DNA of 64,000 nucleotides from Proteus terrae subsp. cibarius (GTDB taxonomy: Bacteria > Pseudomonadota > Gammaproteobacteria > Enterobacterales > Enterobacteriaceae): positions 3,867,501-3,931,500 of the forward strand of contig NZ_CP047349.1 in NCBI RefSeq assembly GCF_011045835.1, in the 5' to 3' direction. This document shows, one piece after another, positions 1 to 8,385 of the stretch. Below the pieces are notes generated by a model, which did not search any database, had not been told where the DNA came from, and was given only the letters and a program-made list of their open reading frames with translations. Position 1 is the stretch's first letter, and each line of letters opens with the position of its first letter. The translations under genes and the position numbers were made by a program.

Positions 1-135
1 AAAAAGTATTTTGATCTTATTGTGGGTAATGAAACCGTTCAACCGGAAACCCATAACCAAATTGTTCAGGCAATTATTGATAAAGATGGAAATAAAGCGC
101 GTGATCTCTGTTTAATCTTATTAACGAGTGATTGA
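1..135 (+). CDS. yieP: GntR/FadR-type transcriptional regulator, C-terminal end (YieP-like), partial
   Basis: The window opens inside a gene read in frame 1 for 44 codons to a TGA. The residues (ending THNQIVQAIIDKDGNKA then RDLCLILLTSD) match the last helices of the FCD effector domain of FadR-subfamily GntR regulators and resemble the end of E. coli YieP as I remember it. YieP lies next to hsrA in E. coli, and the same partner follows here, which supports the name. The DNA-binding domain is outside the window. There is no clear terminator before hsrA, so read-through is possible. Confidence 0.7.
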   Translation, partial: KKYFDLIVGNETVQPETHNQIVQAIIDKDGNKARDLCLILLTSD

Positions 136-217
136 ATAGTTTTAATACAAATTTTATAGGTTTTCTGTTTATAATGAAGCGATAATCAAAATATAGAACA
201 AAGACGGTATATGCTTC

Positions 218-1612
218 ATGTTGAAATCCGCCAAAAATATGTCTGGGTTGCCTTGGATTGCTGCAATGGCTTTTTTTATGCAGGCTCTCGATGCAACCAT
301 TCTTAATACGGCATTACCAGACATAGCAAAAAGCCTTAATCATTCTCCTCTCGCGATGCAATCGGCTGTTATCAGCTATACCTTAACTGTTGCATTATTG
401 ATCCCTGTCAGTGGATGGTTAGCCGATAGATTTGGAACTCGTAAAATTTTTATTATTGCGGTTTCTTTATTTTCTGGTGGCTCTTTATTATGTGCACTTT
501 CTCCTAACCTCACTTTTCTTGTTATTTCACGAATTATACAAGGTATAGGTGGCGCAATGATGATGCCAGTTGCACGCCTTGCTTTATTAAGAGCTTATCC
601 ACGCAGTGAATTACTGCCCATTCTCAACTTTGTCACAATGCCAGGATTAGTAGGCCCCATAGCAGGACCTCTCTTAGGCGGAATATTGGTTACTTATGCC
701 TCATGGCATTGGATATTTATTATAAATATTCCTATTGGCCTATTAGGTATTTTCTATGCCATCAAGCATATGCCTAATTTCACCATGCCAAAACGAAAGT
801 TTGATTTACTTGGATTTATTTTCTTTGGTTTTGGCTTAGTCATGCTTTCTGTCAGTCTTGATCTTTTTGGTGATAAAAATATCTCTCGCTATATTCCTAT
901 TGCCATTATTTTAGGTGGATTTTCTTTACTAGGGTTATACGTCAATCATGCAAGGCGCCATCAGCAACCACTAATCCCTCTAAATATATTTAAAACACGC
1001 ACATTCTCTGTCGGTATTGCAGGAAATATTGCAACAAGATTAGGAACTGGGTGTATTCCTTTCTTAATGCCACTTATGTTGCAAGTAGGTTTTGGTTACC
1101 CAGCAATAATATCCGGTATGATGATGGCACCAATGGCTTTAGGTTCTATTTTAGCAAAATCATTTGTCACAAAGATCTTAGTAAAATTTAGCTATCGCCG
1201 AACACTCTTTGCTATCACAATTATTATTGGTTTGATGATAGCTCAATTCTCACTTCAATCACCGGATATGTCTATTTACTATCTTGTCATTCCACTCTTT
1301 TTATTAGGGGTGGTCATGTCTATACAATTTACATCAATGAATACAATTTCATTGGCTGATTTAACAGACAACAATGCAAGTTCAGGAAATAGTGTTTTGG
1401 CTGTCACCCAACAATTGGCAATTAGCTTTGGTATTGCAGTGAGTGCATCTATTTTAGGATATTTTGATACAGAGAATGTGGGTACTACGGTTGATAACTT
1501 CCATTATACTTTTATTACTGTTGGTATCATTACATTGCTGTCTTCATTTGTATTCTTACTCCTTGATAAACATGATGGCGATAATTTAACTAATAAAAAG
1601 AGAAAAGCCTGA
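218..1612 (+). CDS. hsrA: HsrA/YieO-type MFS transporter (DHA2, 14-TMS drug exporter family)
   Basis: 464-residue polytopic membrane protein of the major facilitator superfamily, expected to be a proton-coupled exporter in the inner membrane. The DHA2 motif A is visible after TM2 ([13 protein letters not shown], about residues 67-79), and the motif-C-like region [13 protein letters not shown] is near residue 150. The N-terminal [20 protein letters not shown] is typical of DHA2 proteins. E. coli HsrA is a putative multidrug or homocysteine exporter; the substrate cannot be read from sequence. The ATG at 218 gives [10 protein letters not shown]; the in-frame ATG at 239 (MSGLPW) is a possible alternative start. 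It sits between a yieP remnant and rbsK, as in E. coli, but rbsR is absent from the junction. Confidence 0.85.
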   Translation: MLKSAKNMSGLPWIAAMAFFMQALDATILNTALPDIAKSLNHSPLAMQSAVISYTLTVALLIPVSGWLADRFGTRKIFIIAVSLFSGGSLLCALSPNLTFLVISRIIQGIGGAMMMPVARLALLRAYPRSELLPILNFVTMPGLVGPIAGPLLGGILVTYASWHWIFIINIPIGLLGIFYAIKHMPNFTMPKRKFDLLGFIFFGFGLVMLSVSLDLFGDKNISRYIPIAIILGGFSLLGLYVNHARRHQQPLIPLNIFKTRTFSVGIAGNIATRLGTGCIPFLMPLMLQVGFGYPAIISGMMMAPMALGSILAKSFVTKILVKFSYRRTLFAITIIIGLMIAQFSLQSPDMSIYYLVIPLFLLGVVMSIQFTSMNTISLADLTDNNASSGNSVLAVTQQLAISFGIAVSASILGYFDTENVGTTVDNFHYTFITVGIITLLSSFVFLLLDKHDGDNLTNKKRKA

Positions 1613-1630
1613 TAGCTTTATTAAAACTAA

Positions 1631-1659
1631 AAAAGAGAGCATAGGCTCTCTTTTTCTTT
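1631..1659. terminator. Bidirectional hairpin terminator between hsrA and rbsK
   Basis: AAAAGAGAGC, a 4-base loop ATAG and GCTCTCTTTTT form a perfect stem flanked by A and T runs. It lies between the convergent hsrA and rbsK genes, so it can terminate both. Confidence 0.75.
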
Positions 1660-1677
1660 ATATACAGAAGAAACACC

Positions 1678-2607
1678 TTATAAGGATGAAGCTAAAAAAA
1701 TATCCACTTCATGACGCCAAGGTACTGATGGCTGAGCCCCAGCTCGAGTAACAGCAATGGCAGCCGCGGCATGAGCAAACTTAATCGCTAACATCATAGA
1801 TTGCCCTTCTAATAAAGCAGTAATTAACGCGCCATTAAATGTATCACCTGCTGCGATGGTATCTACTGCTTTCACTTTAAATGCAGGAACGATACAACCT
1901 TTATTATTTTTCTCACTCACCCAAACTCCACGGCTTCCTAATGTAATAAGAACAGTTTTAATCCCTTTATGATGTAAAACATCCGCTGCTTGTTGAGCGC
2001 TTTCATCATCGATGACTTTAATTCCAGTCAGATATTCAGTCTCTGTTTCGTTTGGAGTAATAATATCGACAAGTGATAGCAGCTCATCAGGTAATGCCTG
2101 AGCGGGTGCGGGATTTAAAATTACTTGCACATTTTCTTGTTTAGCTATTTCCGCGGCTTTCAAAACAGAATCAAGTGGTGATTCTAATTGCATTAATAGA
2201 GCATCAGCTTCTTTTATTATATTCCCATGGCGCTGAACATAACTTGTATCTAGTCGTCCATTAGCACCAGCATGAATACCGATGACATTTTCACCCTGTT
2301 GATTAACAAAAATCAGCGCGACACCTGTTGCTACATCATCAATTAACTCAATGCTCTTGGTATCAATGTTATCCGTCATTAATTGAGCTTTGGCTTTTTT
2401 ACCAATATCATCGTTTCCTAAACAAGCAAGAAATGAAATATTCGCACCACAACGCCCAGCTGCAACCGCCTGATTAGCACCTTTACCGCCAAATACCATT
2501 TGAAATTGGTTACCTGAAATGGTTTCACCAGGAAGCGGAAAATGGGCAACATTAAGAATATGATCAGCATTAACACTACCTAAAATCACAAGTTTCTTCG
2601 CTTCCAT
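1678..2607 (-). CDS. rbsK: Ribokinase
   Basis: 309-residue PfkB-family sugar kinase that phosphorylates D-ribose to ribose-5-phosphate in the cytosol. Visible signatures are the substrate-binding GGKGANQA (about 40-47), the PfkB signature 2 DTIAAGDTFNGAL with the catalytic aspartate near 255, and the C-terminal AGAQPSVPWR shared with E. coli RbsK. Length equals the E. coli enzyme. Unlike E. coli, no rbsDACB transport genes or rbsR flank it in this window, so ribose import must be encoded elsewhere, or the kinase serves ribose from nucleoside salvage. The upstream palindrome at 2715-2726 suggests control by an RbsR-like LacI-family repressor. Confidence 0.93.
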   Translation of the reverse strand: MEAKKLVILGSVNADHILNVAHFPLPGETISGNQFQMVFGGKGANQAVAAGRCGANISFLACLGNDDIGKKAKAQLMTDNIDTKSIELIDDVATGVALIFVNQQGENVIGIHAGANGRLDTSYVQRHGNIIKEADALLMQLESPLDSVLKAAEIAKQENVQVILNPAPAQALPDELLSLVDIITPNETETEYLTGIKVIDDESAQQAADVLHHKGIKTVLITLGSRGVWVSEKNNKGCIVPAFKVKAVDTIAAGDTFNGALITALLEGQSMMLAIKFAHAAAAIAVTRAGAQPSVPWRHEVDIFLASSL

Positions 2608-2714
2608 GATTTTTCCTTACTCTCAGTAATAAATTCTAGATGTATCGCATAAATGACATTCAATATTTTAAACCGATCATCTCAGCAACATTAATGAAAA
2701 AACGTGATCACCAT

Positions 2715-2726
2715 CGAAACGTTTCG
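2715..2726. promoter_or_regulatory. Candidate RbsR (LacI-family) operator upstream of rbsK
   Basis: CGAAACGTTTCG is a perfect 12-bp palindrome, extended to TCGAAACGTTTCGC. It has the CG-centred form of LacI/PurR-family operators and resembles the E. coli RbsR site. It lies about 107 bp upstream of the rbsK start and about 160 bp upstream of the divergent ravA. Confidence 0.6.
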
Positions 2727-2888
2727 CTAGTAAAACAAAAAAGAACCAAAAATAAGCAGTAGGAAGCTGAATCGATTTTTGTTATAAACAATTTGTGTGC
2801 TAATAGAATGTTTGACTATATGTCAGCAATCCTTTTCTGATATTTTCAGGGCGATGACGAAAATAAGTACCCATTATTAGGAGTGTTT

Positions 2889-4388
2889 ATGCAACTTGCA
2901 GAGCGGATTTCACAACTTAGCCAATATCTTGAAACTGGGCTTTATGAGCGACAGTCAGCTATCCGTCTTTGTCTACTTGCAGCACTTAGTGGTGAGAGTG
3001 TTTTCTTACTTGGCCCTCCAGGTATTGCTAAAAGTTTAATAGCCAGAAGAATGAAAGAAGCCTTTAAAGAGGCTAAAGCTTTTGAATACCTAATGACGCG
3101 TTTTTCAACCCCTGAAGAAATTTTTGGCCCTTTATCTATTCAAGCTTTAAAAGATGAAGGTAAATATCAGCGTTTGGTTGAAGGATATCTACCTGATGCT
3201 GAGGTTGTCTTTCTTGATGAAATATGGAAAGCCGGGCCCGCTATTCTTAATACGTTATTAACGGCGATTAATGAGCGTAAATTTAGAAATGGAGAAGCTG
3301 AAGTTGCTATTCCAATGCGTTTATTAGTCTCTGCCTCTAATGAGCTACCTGATTCAGACAGTAGTCTTGAAGCACTATATGACCGAATGCTTATCCGTAT
3401 TTGGCTAACCAAAGTTCAGGATAAGAAAAACTTTCGTGCACTACTCATTAATAAAGAAGTAGGCTCTTTTCATATTCCAGAACATATCCAAATTACCGCA
3501 GAAGAGTTCTCTCGTTGGCAATCAGAATTAGAAAAGATCACTTTAGATGACCACTTATTTGATTTAATTTATCAACTTCGTGAGTCTTTAGATAAAAGTG
3601 ATGCGGCACCTTATGTTTCAGATAGACGTTGGAAAAAAGCGGTACGCCTTTTACAAGCCAGTGCTTTTTTTAATGGCCGTAGTGCTATTTCACCGTTAGA
3701 TCTTATTTTATTAAAAGATTGCCTGTGGCATGACCAAGCATCATTTGCATTATTAGACAAGTTATTACAAAACCTTTTAACAGAACAAGCCTACCACCAG
3801 CTAGAATTGATTAGAAAAACAGAAAGTTTATGGGCTGAGTGGATGCAATCAACAAGAAATAAACAAGATCAACAGGCCTTTCGTTTTGAAAAACAAAGTG
3901 GAATGTTTGGACGAAATGCACATTTTAGCCTATCAGAAAAAATGCAGGCTGATAAATTCACGTTGTTTTTACATATCCCTCTGCATATCCATAGTATTCA
4001 AGTTAACTTTATTACTATCGAGCAGAAAGCATTAGAAAACTTTTTAGCTAAAGGGGATGAATTATTAGCACGTTTAAATGGTATTGGTTTCCCACAATCA
4101 ATTAATGCGCAAATACGTCAAGATGGTGTATTAGAAATTTTAGATGTGAGTCGTCGCACAACATCTCTTTATCAACAAAAAGAGACTGCGCCTGCTGCTC
4201 CTATTGAAAATAACAAAGAGTGGCTAGATAAATTAAAAGATCTGACCCAAGAAATTTATGGTGAGCAGGAAAAATTTAATCATCATCAGCCAAATTTATT
4301 TATTGATAATGATTGTCTTATTTCCATCGAGCAAAGTTTTGTTCAGCTTAATGAAAAACTATCGCAATTAAAAAGCCAAATAAAGTAA
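2889..4388 (+). CDS. ravA: MoxR-family AAA+ ATPase RavA
   Basis: 499-residue AAA+ ATPase that forms a hexamer and acts with ViaA; in E. coli it interacts with the lysine decarboxylase LdcI and with respiratory and Fe-S proteins. Walker A GPPGIAKS is at residues 42-49. Walker [11 protein letters not shown] follows near 103, with the sensor-1 stretch [11 protein letters not shown] and the arginine-rich ALYDRMLIR. The C-terminal half holds the RavA-specific triple-helical and LARA-like region. I chose ATG 2889 because AGGAG (2879-2883) lies 5 bases upstream; the in-frame GTG at 2883 overlaps that site. It is followed after 7 bases by viaA, so the two form an operon. Confidence 0.93.
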   Translation: MQLAERISQLSQYLETGLYERQSAIRLCLLAALSGESVFLLGPPGIAKSLIARRMKEAFKEAKAFEYLMTRFSTPEEIFGPLSIQALKDEGKYQRLVEGYLPDAEVVFLDEIWKAGPAILNTLLTAINERKFRNGEAEVAIPMRLLVSASNELPDSDSSLEALYDRMLIRIWLTKVQDKKNFRALLINKEVGSFHIPEHIQITAEEFSRWQSELEKITLDDHLFDLIYQLRESLDKSDAAPYVSDRRWKKAVRLLQASAFFNGRSAISPLDLILLKDCLWHDQASFALLDKLLQNLLTEQAYHQLELIRKTESLWAEWMQSTRNKQDQQAFRFEKQSGMFGRNAHFSLSEKMQADKFTLFLHIPLHIHSIQVNFITIEQKALENFLAKGDELLARLNGIGFPQSINAQIRQDGVLEILDVSRRTTSLYQQKETAPAAPIENNKEWLDKLKDLTQEIYGEQEKFNHHQPNLFIDNDCLISIEQSFVQLNEKLSQLKSQIK

Positions 4389-4395
4389 TGATATT

Positions 4396-5853
4396 ATGCT
4401 GACACTTTCAACATTAGATATGCTTTTAGCCATAAATGAAGGGCAGCTTATTGAGGAAGTTATTATTGCTATACTTGCATCGCCTCAATTAGCGGTATTT
4501 TTTGAAAAACACCCAAGGCTCAAAAAAGCCTTACTTAAAGATATCCACCAATGGAAAAAAAGCTTACAGCAAAGAGTAAAAGAAACCTTAGTACCTACCA
4601 TGATTGCTGATGAGTTTGCCCTTTATCAACAAACTCAGTCATTAGGTAACGCCATATTTAATCAGCAAGTAGAGCAAATACTGGCTGAATTAAACAAACT
4701 AGACTCCTCTTTTATTGAAGAAGCATCACAACTAATTAAAACCAATAAGCCTTTTTCACCAGCCCAACAAGCTTTGTTTATTCAACACTGGCGGATAAAT
4801 TTAATTTTCCAAGTCACAGCATTACATAAAGCGCTATTTGACCAAGAACAAGAGCAACTCCTTGCTGAACTACAAGAACGTTTAGCGTTAAGTGGAAGCT
4901 TAAGTAATACATTCTCAGAAAATGAGCGTGCAGCAGGGCGTTTATGGGATATGAGCAAAGGCGTTTTAACAAAAACACCTTTCGATGAGAAAATTATTCA
5001 ACGTTATAGCGACTTTCTCGATCAACAACCTGAATTACATAAACTCGCAAGTTTGCTTGGACGTAGCAAAACAGCCAAATCACTTCCTGAAGAAAGTGTG
5101 ATTTTTGAACCTGTGACTATTGTTGAGAAAGCACCCGATACAACACCTGAGCAAGTCAATGGAATAGGGCTCAGTGATGATATCTTGCGCTTACTTCCTG
5201 CTGAACTCGCCTTGTTAGGTATTAATGAAATCGAATATGAGTTTTATCGAAAGCTGGTAGAAAAGCAGCTCAATACTTATCGGTTACAAGGGGATAATTG
5301 GCAAGAGCGTACTGTATTGCGTCCAGTAACTCATCATCATGATGAAGAAAGACCGAGAGGACCTTTTATTGTATGTATTGATACATCAGGTTCAATGGGA
5401 GGATTTAACGAACAGTGCGCTAAAGCTTTTGGATTAGCATTGATGAAAATAGCACTAGCTGATAATCGTTCATGCCATGTGATGTTATTTTCCACTGAAA
5501 CTGTACATTACCAGTTGTCATCGTCTAATGGCCTGCAAGAGCTTATCAAGTTTTTGAATCAGTCATTTAGAGGGGGGACGGATTTAAGTGCTTGTTTAGA
5601 TAATGTCGCAGAAAAACTCAATAGCCCAGCATGGAAAGATGCTGATGCTGTTGTTATTTCTGACTTTGTCGCCCAAAGGTTACCCGAAAACCTAATCAAC
5701 AAAATCAAAAAAAGCCAACAGCAACAGCACAATCGCTTCCATGCGGTTACCTTATCCAATTACGGTAAACCCAGCATCATGAAAATCTTTGACCATATAT
5801 GGCGTTTTGATACTGGATTAAAAAGTCGTTTACTTCGACGCTGGCGCCAATAA
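4396..5853 (+). CDS. viaA: VWA-domain protein ViaA, RavA partner
   Basis: 485-residue partner of RavA. The N-terminal helical part has no recognisable catalytic motif. The C-terminal von Willebrand A domain begins near residue 325 (FIVCIDTSGSMGG) and carries the MIDAS motif DTSGSM with the later metal-ligand segment FRGGTDL. It stimulates RavA ATPase activity in the characterised E. coli pair. It starts 7 bases after ravA. Its stop codon (5851-5853) abuts the stop of the convergent asnA with no spacer, so transcripts of the two must overlap. Confidence 0.92.
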   Translation: MLTLSTLDMLLAINEGQLIEEVIIAILASPQLAVFFEKHPRLKKALLKDIHQWKKSLQQRVKETLVPTMIADEFALYQQTQSLGNAIFNQQVEQILAELNKLDSSFIEEASQLIKTNKPFSPAQQALFIQHWRINLIFQVTALHKALFDQEQEQLLAELQERLALSGSLSNTFSENERAAGRLWDMSKGVLTKTPFDEKIIQRYSDFLDQQPELHKLASLLGRSKTAKSLPEESVIFEPVTIVEKAPDTTPEQVNGIGLSDDILRLLPAELALLGINEIEYEFYRKLVEKQLNTYRLQGDNWQERTVLRPVTHHHDEERPRGPFIVCIDTSGSMGGFNEQCAKAFGLALMKIALADNRSCHVMLFSTETVHYQLSSSNGLQELIKFLNQSFRGGTDLSACLDNVAEKLNSPAWKDADAVVISDFVAQRLPENLINKIKKSQQQQHNRFHAVTLSNYGKPSIMKIFDHIWRFDTGLKSRLLRRWRQ

Positions 5854-6846
5854 TTACAACATATCGGCGAAAGCTAAACGGGTGTCTTTTTCCCACACGC
5901 CGCATTGTACTTGCCCAATGTGCTCTTTTTGTAGCAGTAACATCACTAAACGTGATTGACCAATACCACCACCGATAGTTTGAGGCATATCACCATGCAT
6001 TAATGCTTTGTGCCAATCCAGCTCAAGGCGCTTAGTATCATCTGTTAATGTTAACTGACGCATTAATGTTTCAGGATCAACACGGATACCCATTGATGAC
6101 AATTCAAACGCATCTTGTAGAACAGGGTTCCAGACAATAATGTCACCGTTTAAACCTTCAAATCCATCTTCGTTTGGTGTCGTCCAGTCATCATAATCAG
6201 GTGCTCTCACATCATGAGCTTCACCACTAGAAAGCTTACCGCCAATGCCAATTAAGAAAACGGCGCCATATTCTTTGGCAATCGCTTTTTCACGACCTTT
6301 AGCATCAAGATCAGGATAACGACGCAGTAACTCTTCAGTGTGGATAAATTGAATTTGATCTGGCAGGAACGGTACCAGACCAAATTCTTCGCTGACGGCT
6401 TTTTCAGTTTCTTTTATTGCCTGATAAATTTTACCCACTGTCTGCTTAAGATAAGGAACTGTACGTTCTTTATCTTCCATCACTTTTTCCCAATCCCACT
6501 GATCAACATAAACTGAGTGGATCTGAGTTAAGCGATCTTCGTCTGGTCGCAAAGCTTTCATATGAGTATAAAGACCTTGCCCAGAACTAAATCCAAAACG
6601 ACCTAATGTTTTACGTTTCCATTTAGCTAATGAATGGACAACCTCAAAAGTCGAATCTGGTAAAGATTTGACTTTAACTTGTACTGCCTTCTCATGGCCA
6701 GATAAGTTATCTTGAGTTCCATCACCAAGGCGACTTAAGATCGGTCCTTGAACTTCAATCAGTCCTAATTCTTTTTCCAGCAGTCGTGAAAAATATGATT
6801 TAACAAAGCTAATTTGCTGTTGAGTCTGGATGAATGATTTTTCCAT
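5854..6846 (-). CDS. asnA: Aspartate--ammonia ligase (asparagine synthetase A)
   Basis: 330-residue cytosolic enzyme that makes asparagine from aspartate, ammonia and ATP with release of AMP. It belongs to the class II aminoacyl-tRNA synthetase-like fold. Length and the N-terminal pattern [20 protein letters not shown] match E. coli AsnA. The C-terminal [15 protein letters not shown] is the class II motif-3-like ATP-binding segment. It is divergent from asnC, its known activator in E. coli, across a 159-bp gap holding three phased repeats (6924-6996). Expression is therefore likely asparagine-responsive through AsnC. Confidence 0.96.
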   Translation of the reverse strand: MEKSFIQTQQQISFVKSYFSRLLEKELGLIEVQGPILSRLGDGTQDNLSGHEKAVQVKVKSLPDSTFEVVHSLAKWKRKTLGRFGFSSGQGLYTHMKALRPDEDRLTQIHSVYVDQWDWEKVMEDKERTVPYLKQTVGKIYQAIKETEKAVSEEFGLVPFLPDQIQFIHTEELLRRYPDLDAKGREKAIAKEYGAVFLIGIGGKLSSGEAHDVRAPDYDDWTTPNEDGFEGLNGDIIVWNPVLQDAFELSSMGIRVDPETLMRQLTLTDDTKRLELDWHKALMHGDMPQTIGGGIGQSRLVMLLLQKEHIGQVQCGVWEKDTRLAFADML

Positions 6847-6923
6847 TTTTGTATCCCTAGTGGTGATGTCGTGTTTTGCTGATATAGATTAAGCAACAAA
6901 ACGGGTACTAAATTCAATATACT

Positions 6924-6996
6924 TCATTAAAAATAGCCTTGCTTGTTTTAAATCGTTAAAAATAGCACTATAAAAATGTATTATCGTTAAAAACAG
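6924..6996. promoter_or_regulatory. Three direct repeats, candidate AsnC binding sites
   Basis: TCATTAAAAATAGC (6924-6937), TCGTTAAAAATAGC (6953-6966) and TCGTTAAAAACAG (6984-6996) recur with start spacings of 29 and 31 bp, about three helical turns. The third abuts the asnC ribosome binding site. Lrp/AsnC proteins bind such phased arrays, so autoregulation of asnC and control of asnA are likely (inference). Confidence 0.55.
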
Positions 6997-7005
6997 AGGG
7001 AAATT

Positions 7006-7467
7006 ATGGACAATATTTATCAGATCGATAATCTCGATCGTGACATACTTCACGCATTAATGGCGAATGCGAGAACACCTTACGCTGAATTAGCCAAAAA
7101 ATTCGAAGTTAGCCCAGGCACAATTCATGTTCGAGTTGAGAAAATGAAGCAGGCGGGAATTATTACAGGAACTCGAGTTGATATTAGTGAAAAGCAACTC
7201 GGTTTTGATGTCTGCTGCTTTATTGGCATTATCCTCAAGAGTGCAAAAGACTATCACACAGCATTAGATAAACTAGACAAGTTAGATGAAGTTGTAGAAG
7301 TGTACTACACAACAGGGCAATACAGTATTTTTACTAAGGTTATGTGTAAAAGTATAGAAGCCTTACAAGACGTACTTATCAACAAAATTCAGACAATTGA
7401 TGAAATTCAATCAACAGAAACCCTGATCTCACTGCAAAACCCGATAATAAGGACGATCAAGCCATAA
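7006..7467 (+). CDS. asnC: Lrp/AsnC-family transcriptional regulator AsnC
   Basis: 153-residue regulator. The N-terminal winged-helix domain (LDRDILHALMANARTPYAEL, then the recognition helix around VSPGTIHVRVEKMKQ) is followed by the RAM ligand-binding domain (about 70-150), which binds asparagine in E. coli. Length is close to the 152-residue E. coli protein. AGAGGG lies 8 bases upstream of the ATG. It is divergent from asnA and precedes mioC, the same order as around the E. coli origin. Confidence 0.95.
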   Translation: MDNIYQIDNLDRDILHALMANARTPYAELAKKFEVSPGTIHVRVEKMKQAGIITGTRVDISEKQLGFDVCCFIGIILKSAKDYHTALDKLDKLDEVVEVYYTTGQYSIFTKVMCKSIEALQDVLINKIQTIDEIQSTETLISLQNPIIRTIKP

Positions 7468-7498
7468 GGGTAAATTCTTATTTTTTTTTATAACCACA

Positions 7499-7507
7499 TT
7501 ATCCACA
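7499..7507 (+). promoter_or_regulatory. DnaA box in the mioC promoter region
   Basis: TTATCCACA is a perfect consensus DnaA box about 60 bp upstream of the mioC start. E. coli has an equivalent box through which DnaA represses transcription from mioC into oriC. Confidence 0.75.
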
Positions 7508-7567
7508 GGTAGATCCCAAGTGATTCACAGCGTACAATAGCGCGTCTTGAACATAAGGAGATCATTA

Positions 7568-8008
7568 ATGAAAAAAGTCACTCTTATTAGTGGCAGTACC
7601 ATGGGTAGTGCTGAATATGTCGCAGAGCACCTTGCAGAGATCTTATCTGATGAAGGATTTGAGACAGATCTGCACCATGGACCTTCTCTTAATGATCTTC
7701 CTAATGAAGGGATCTGGCTGGTGGTCACATCAACACATGGTGCGGGTGATATTCCTGACAACCTATTGCCTTTTGCTAATGAAATATCTGCTGATTCCGT
7801 TGATCTTAGTAATATCACCTTTGGTGCGATCGGCATAGGAAGTAGTGAATATGACACTTTCTGCGGTGCGATCAGAACATTGGATCAAAAATTGGTGGAA
7901 AAAGGGGCAACTCGCCTTGGTGATCGCCTCGAAATTGATATTCAAAAGTACGACATTCCGGAAGATCCAGCAGAAGAATGGATAGCTTCTTGGAAAAATT
8001 TACTTTAA
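7568..8008 (+). CDS. mioC: Flavodoxin-like protein MioC
   Basis: 146-residue FMN-binding flavodoxin fold protein. The phosphate-binding loop SGSTMGSAEYVAEHLAE is at about 8-24, and the isoalloxazine-contacting STHGAGDIPDN and GSSEYDTFCGAI loops follow. E. coli MioC supports biotin synthase in vitro and its transcription runs into oriC. I chose ATG 7568 because AAGGAG (7555-7560) is 7 bases upstream and the N-terminus then starts MKKVTLISG like E. coli; the upstream in-frame start at 7547 lacks that support. Confidence 0.94.
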   Translation: MKKVTLISGSTMGSAEYVAEHLAEILSDEGFETDLHHGPSLNDLPNEGIWLVVTSTHGAGDIPDNLLPFANEISADSVDLSNITFGAIGIGSSEYDTFCGAIRTLDQKLVEKGATRLGDRLEIDIQKYDIPEDPAEEWIASWKNLL

Positions 8009-8033
8009 ATCGCACAAAAAAACAGCAAACGAA

Positions 8034-8300
8034 TGTGGATAACTCTGCTTAAAAGCAGGGGTTAACCCGTAGTTATCCATTGTATAAGGCAATATCAAGA
8101 AATGACCTGTGTATAAGTCGTTATTTTGATCCCAGCTTATCAGCAGATAGATCACGGATCATTCACAGTATATGATCCTTTACACTTTTATGATCTTTAA
8201 ATAGAAAATCCACTTATCCACAGAGGATCGCTTCCCTAATAAAAGATCTAATAAAGAGATCTTTAAATAAAAAGATCTTTAAATAATTACCTGCGGATCT
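8034..8300. other. oriC: Chromosomal replication origin oriC
   Basis: The mioC-mnmG gap holds DnaA boxes in the E. coli order and orientation: R4 as TGTGGATAA (8034-8042), R3-like TTATCCATT (8073-8081), R2 as TGTGTATAA (8108-8116) and R1 TTATCCACA (8214-8222). About ten GATC Dam sites are spread across the gap (counted by eye), the basis of SeqA sequestration. The AT-rich unwinding repeats sit on the mnmG side of R1. Position, box order and Dam-site density together make this a secure call; IHF and Fis sites were not convincingly identified. Confidence 0.95.
8238..8288. other. DNA unwinding element of oriC (13-mer-like repeats)
   Basis: Three AT-rich repeats each carrying AGATCT or AGATCTTT occur as AATAAAAGATCT (8238-8249), AATAAAGAGATCT (8250-8262) and AATAAAAAGATCT (8266-8278, followed by TTAAATAATT). 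Read on the minus strand they match the E. coli 13-mer form GATCTnTTnTTTT. A related GATCTTTAAAT also occurs near 8192. Confidence 0.85.
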
Positions 8301-8306
8301 GCTCGC

Positions 8307-8334
8307 TTGTATCTGTCAAAAAGTTGAGTAGAAT
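8307..8334 (+). promoter_or_regulatory. Candidate mnmG (gidA) promoter
   Basis: TTGTAT (8307-8312) and TAGAAT (8329-8334) are separated by 16 bp, about 50 bp upstream of the mnmG start. In E. coli, transcription of gidA away from oriC assists initiation. Confidence 0.4.
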
Positions 8335-8385
8335 TCGTTTTCCCAATGCAACACATTCAGCATTCGTAACATTTAAGGTTCACAC

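Noticed and set aside
8009..8385. Small protein gene in the mioC-mnmG gap
   Set aside because: The sequence is explained by oriC elements and no frame has a plausible start and ribosome site.
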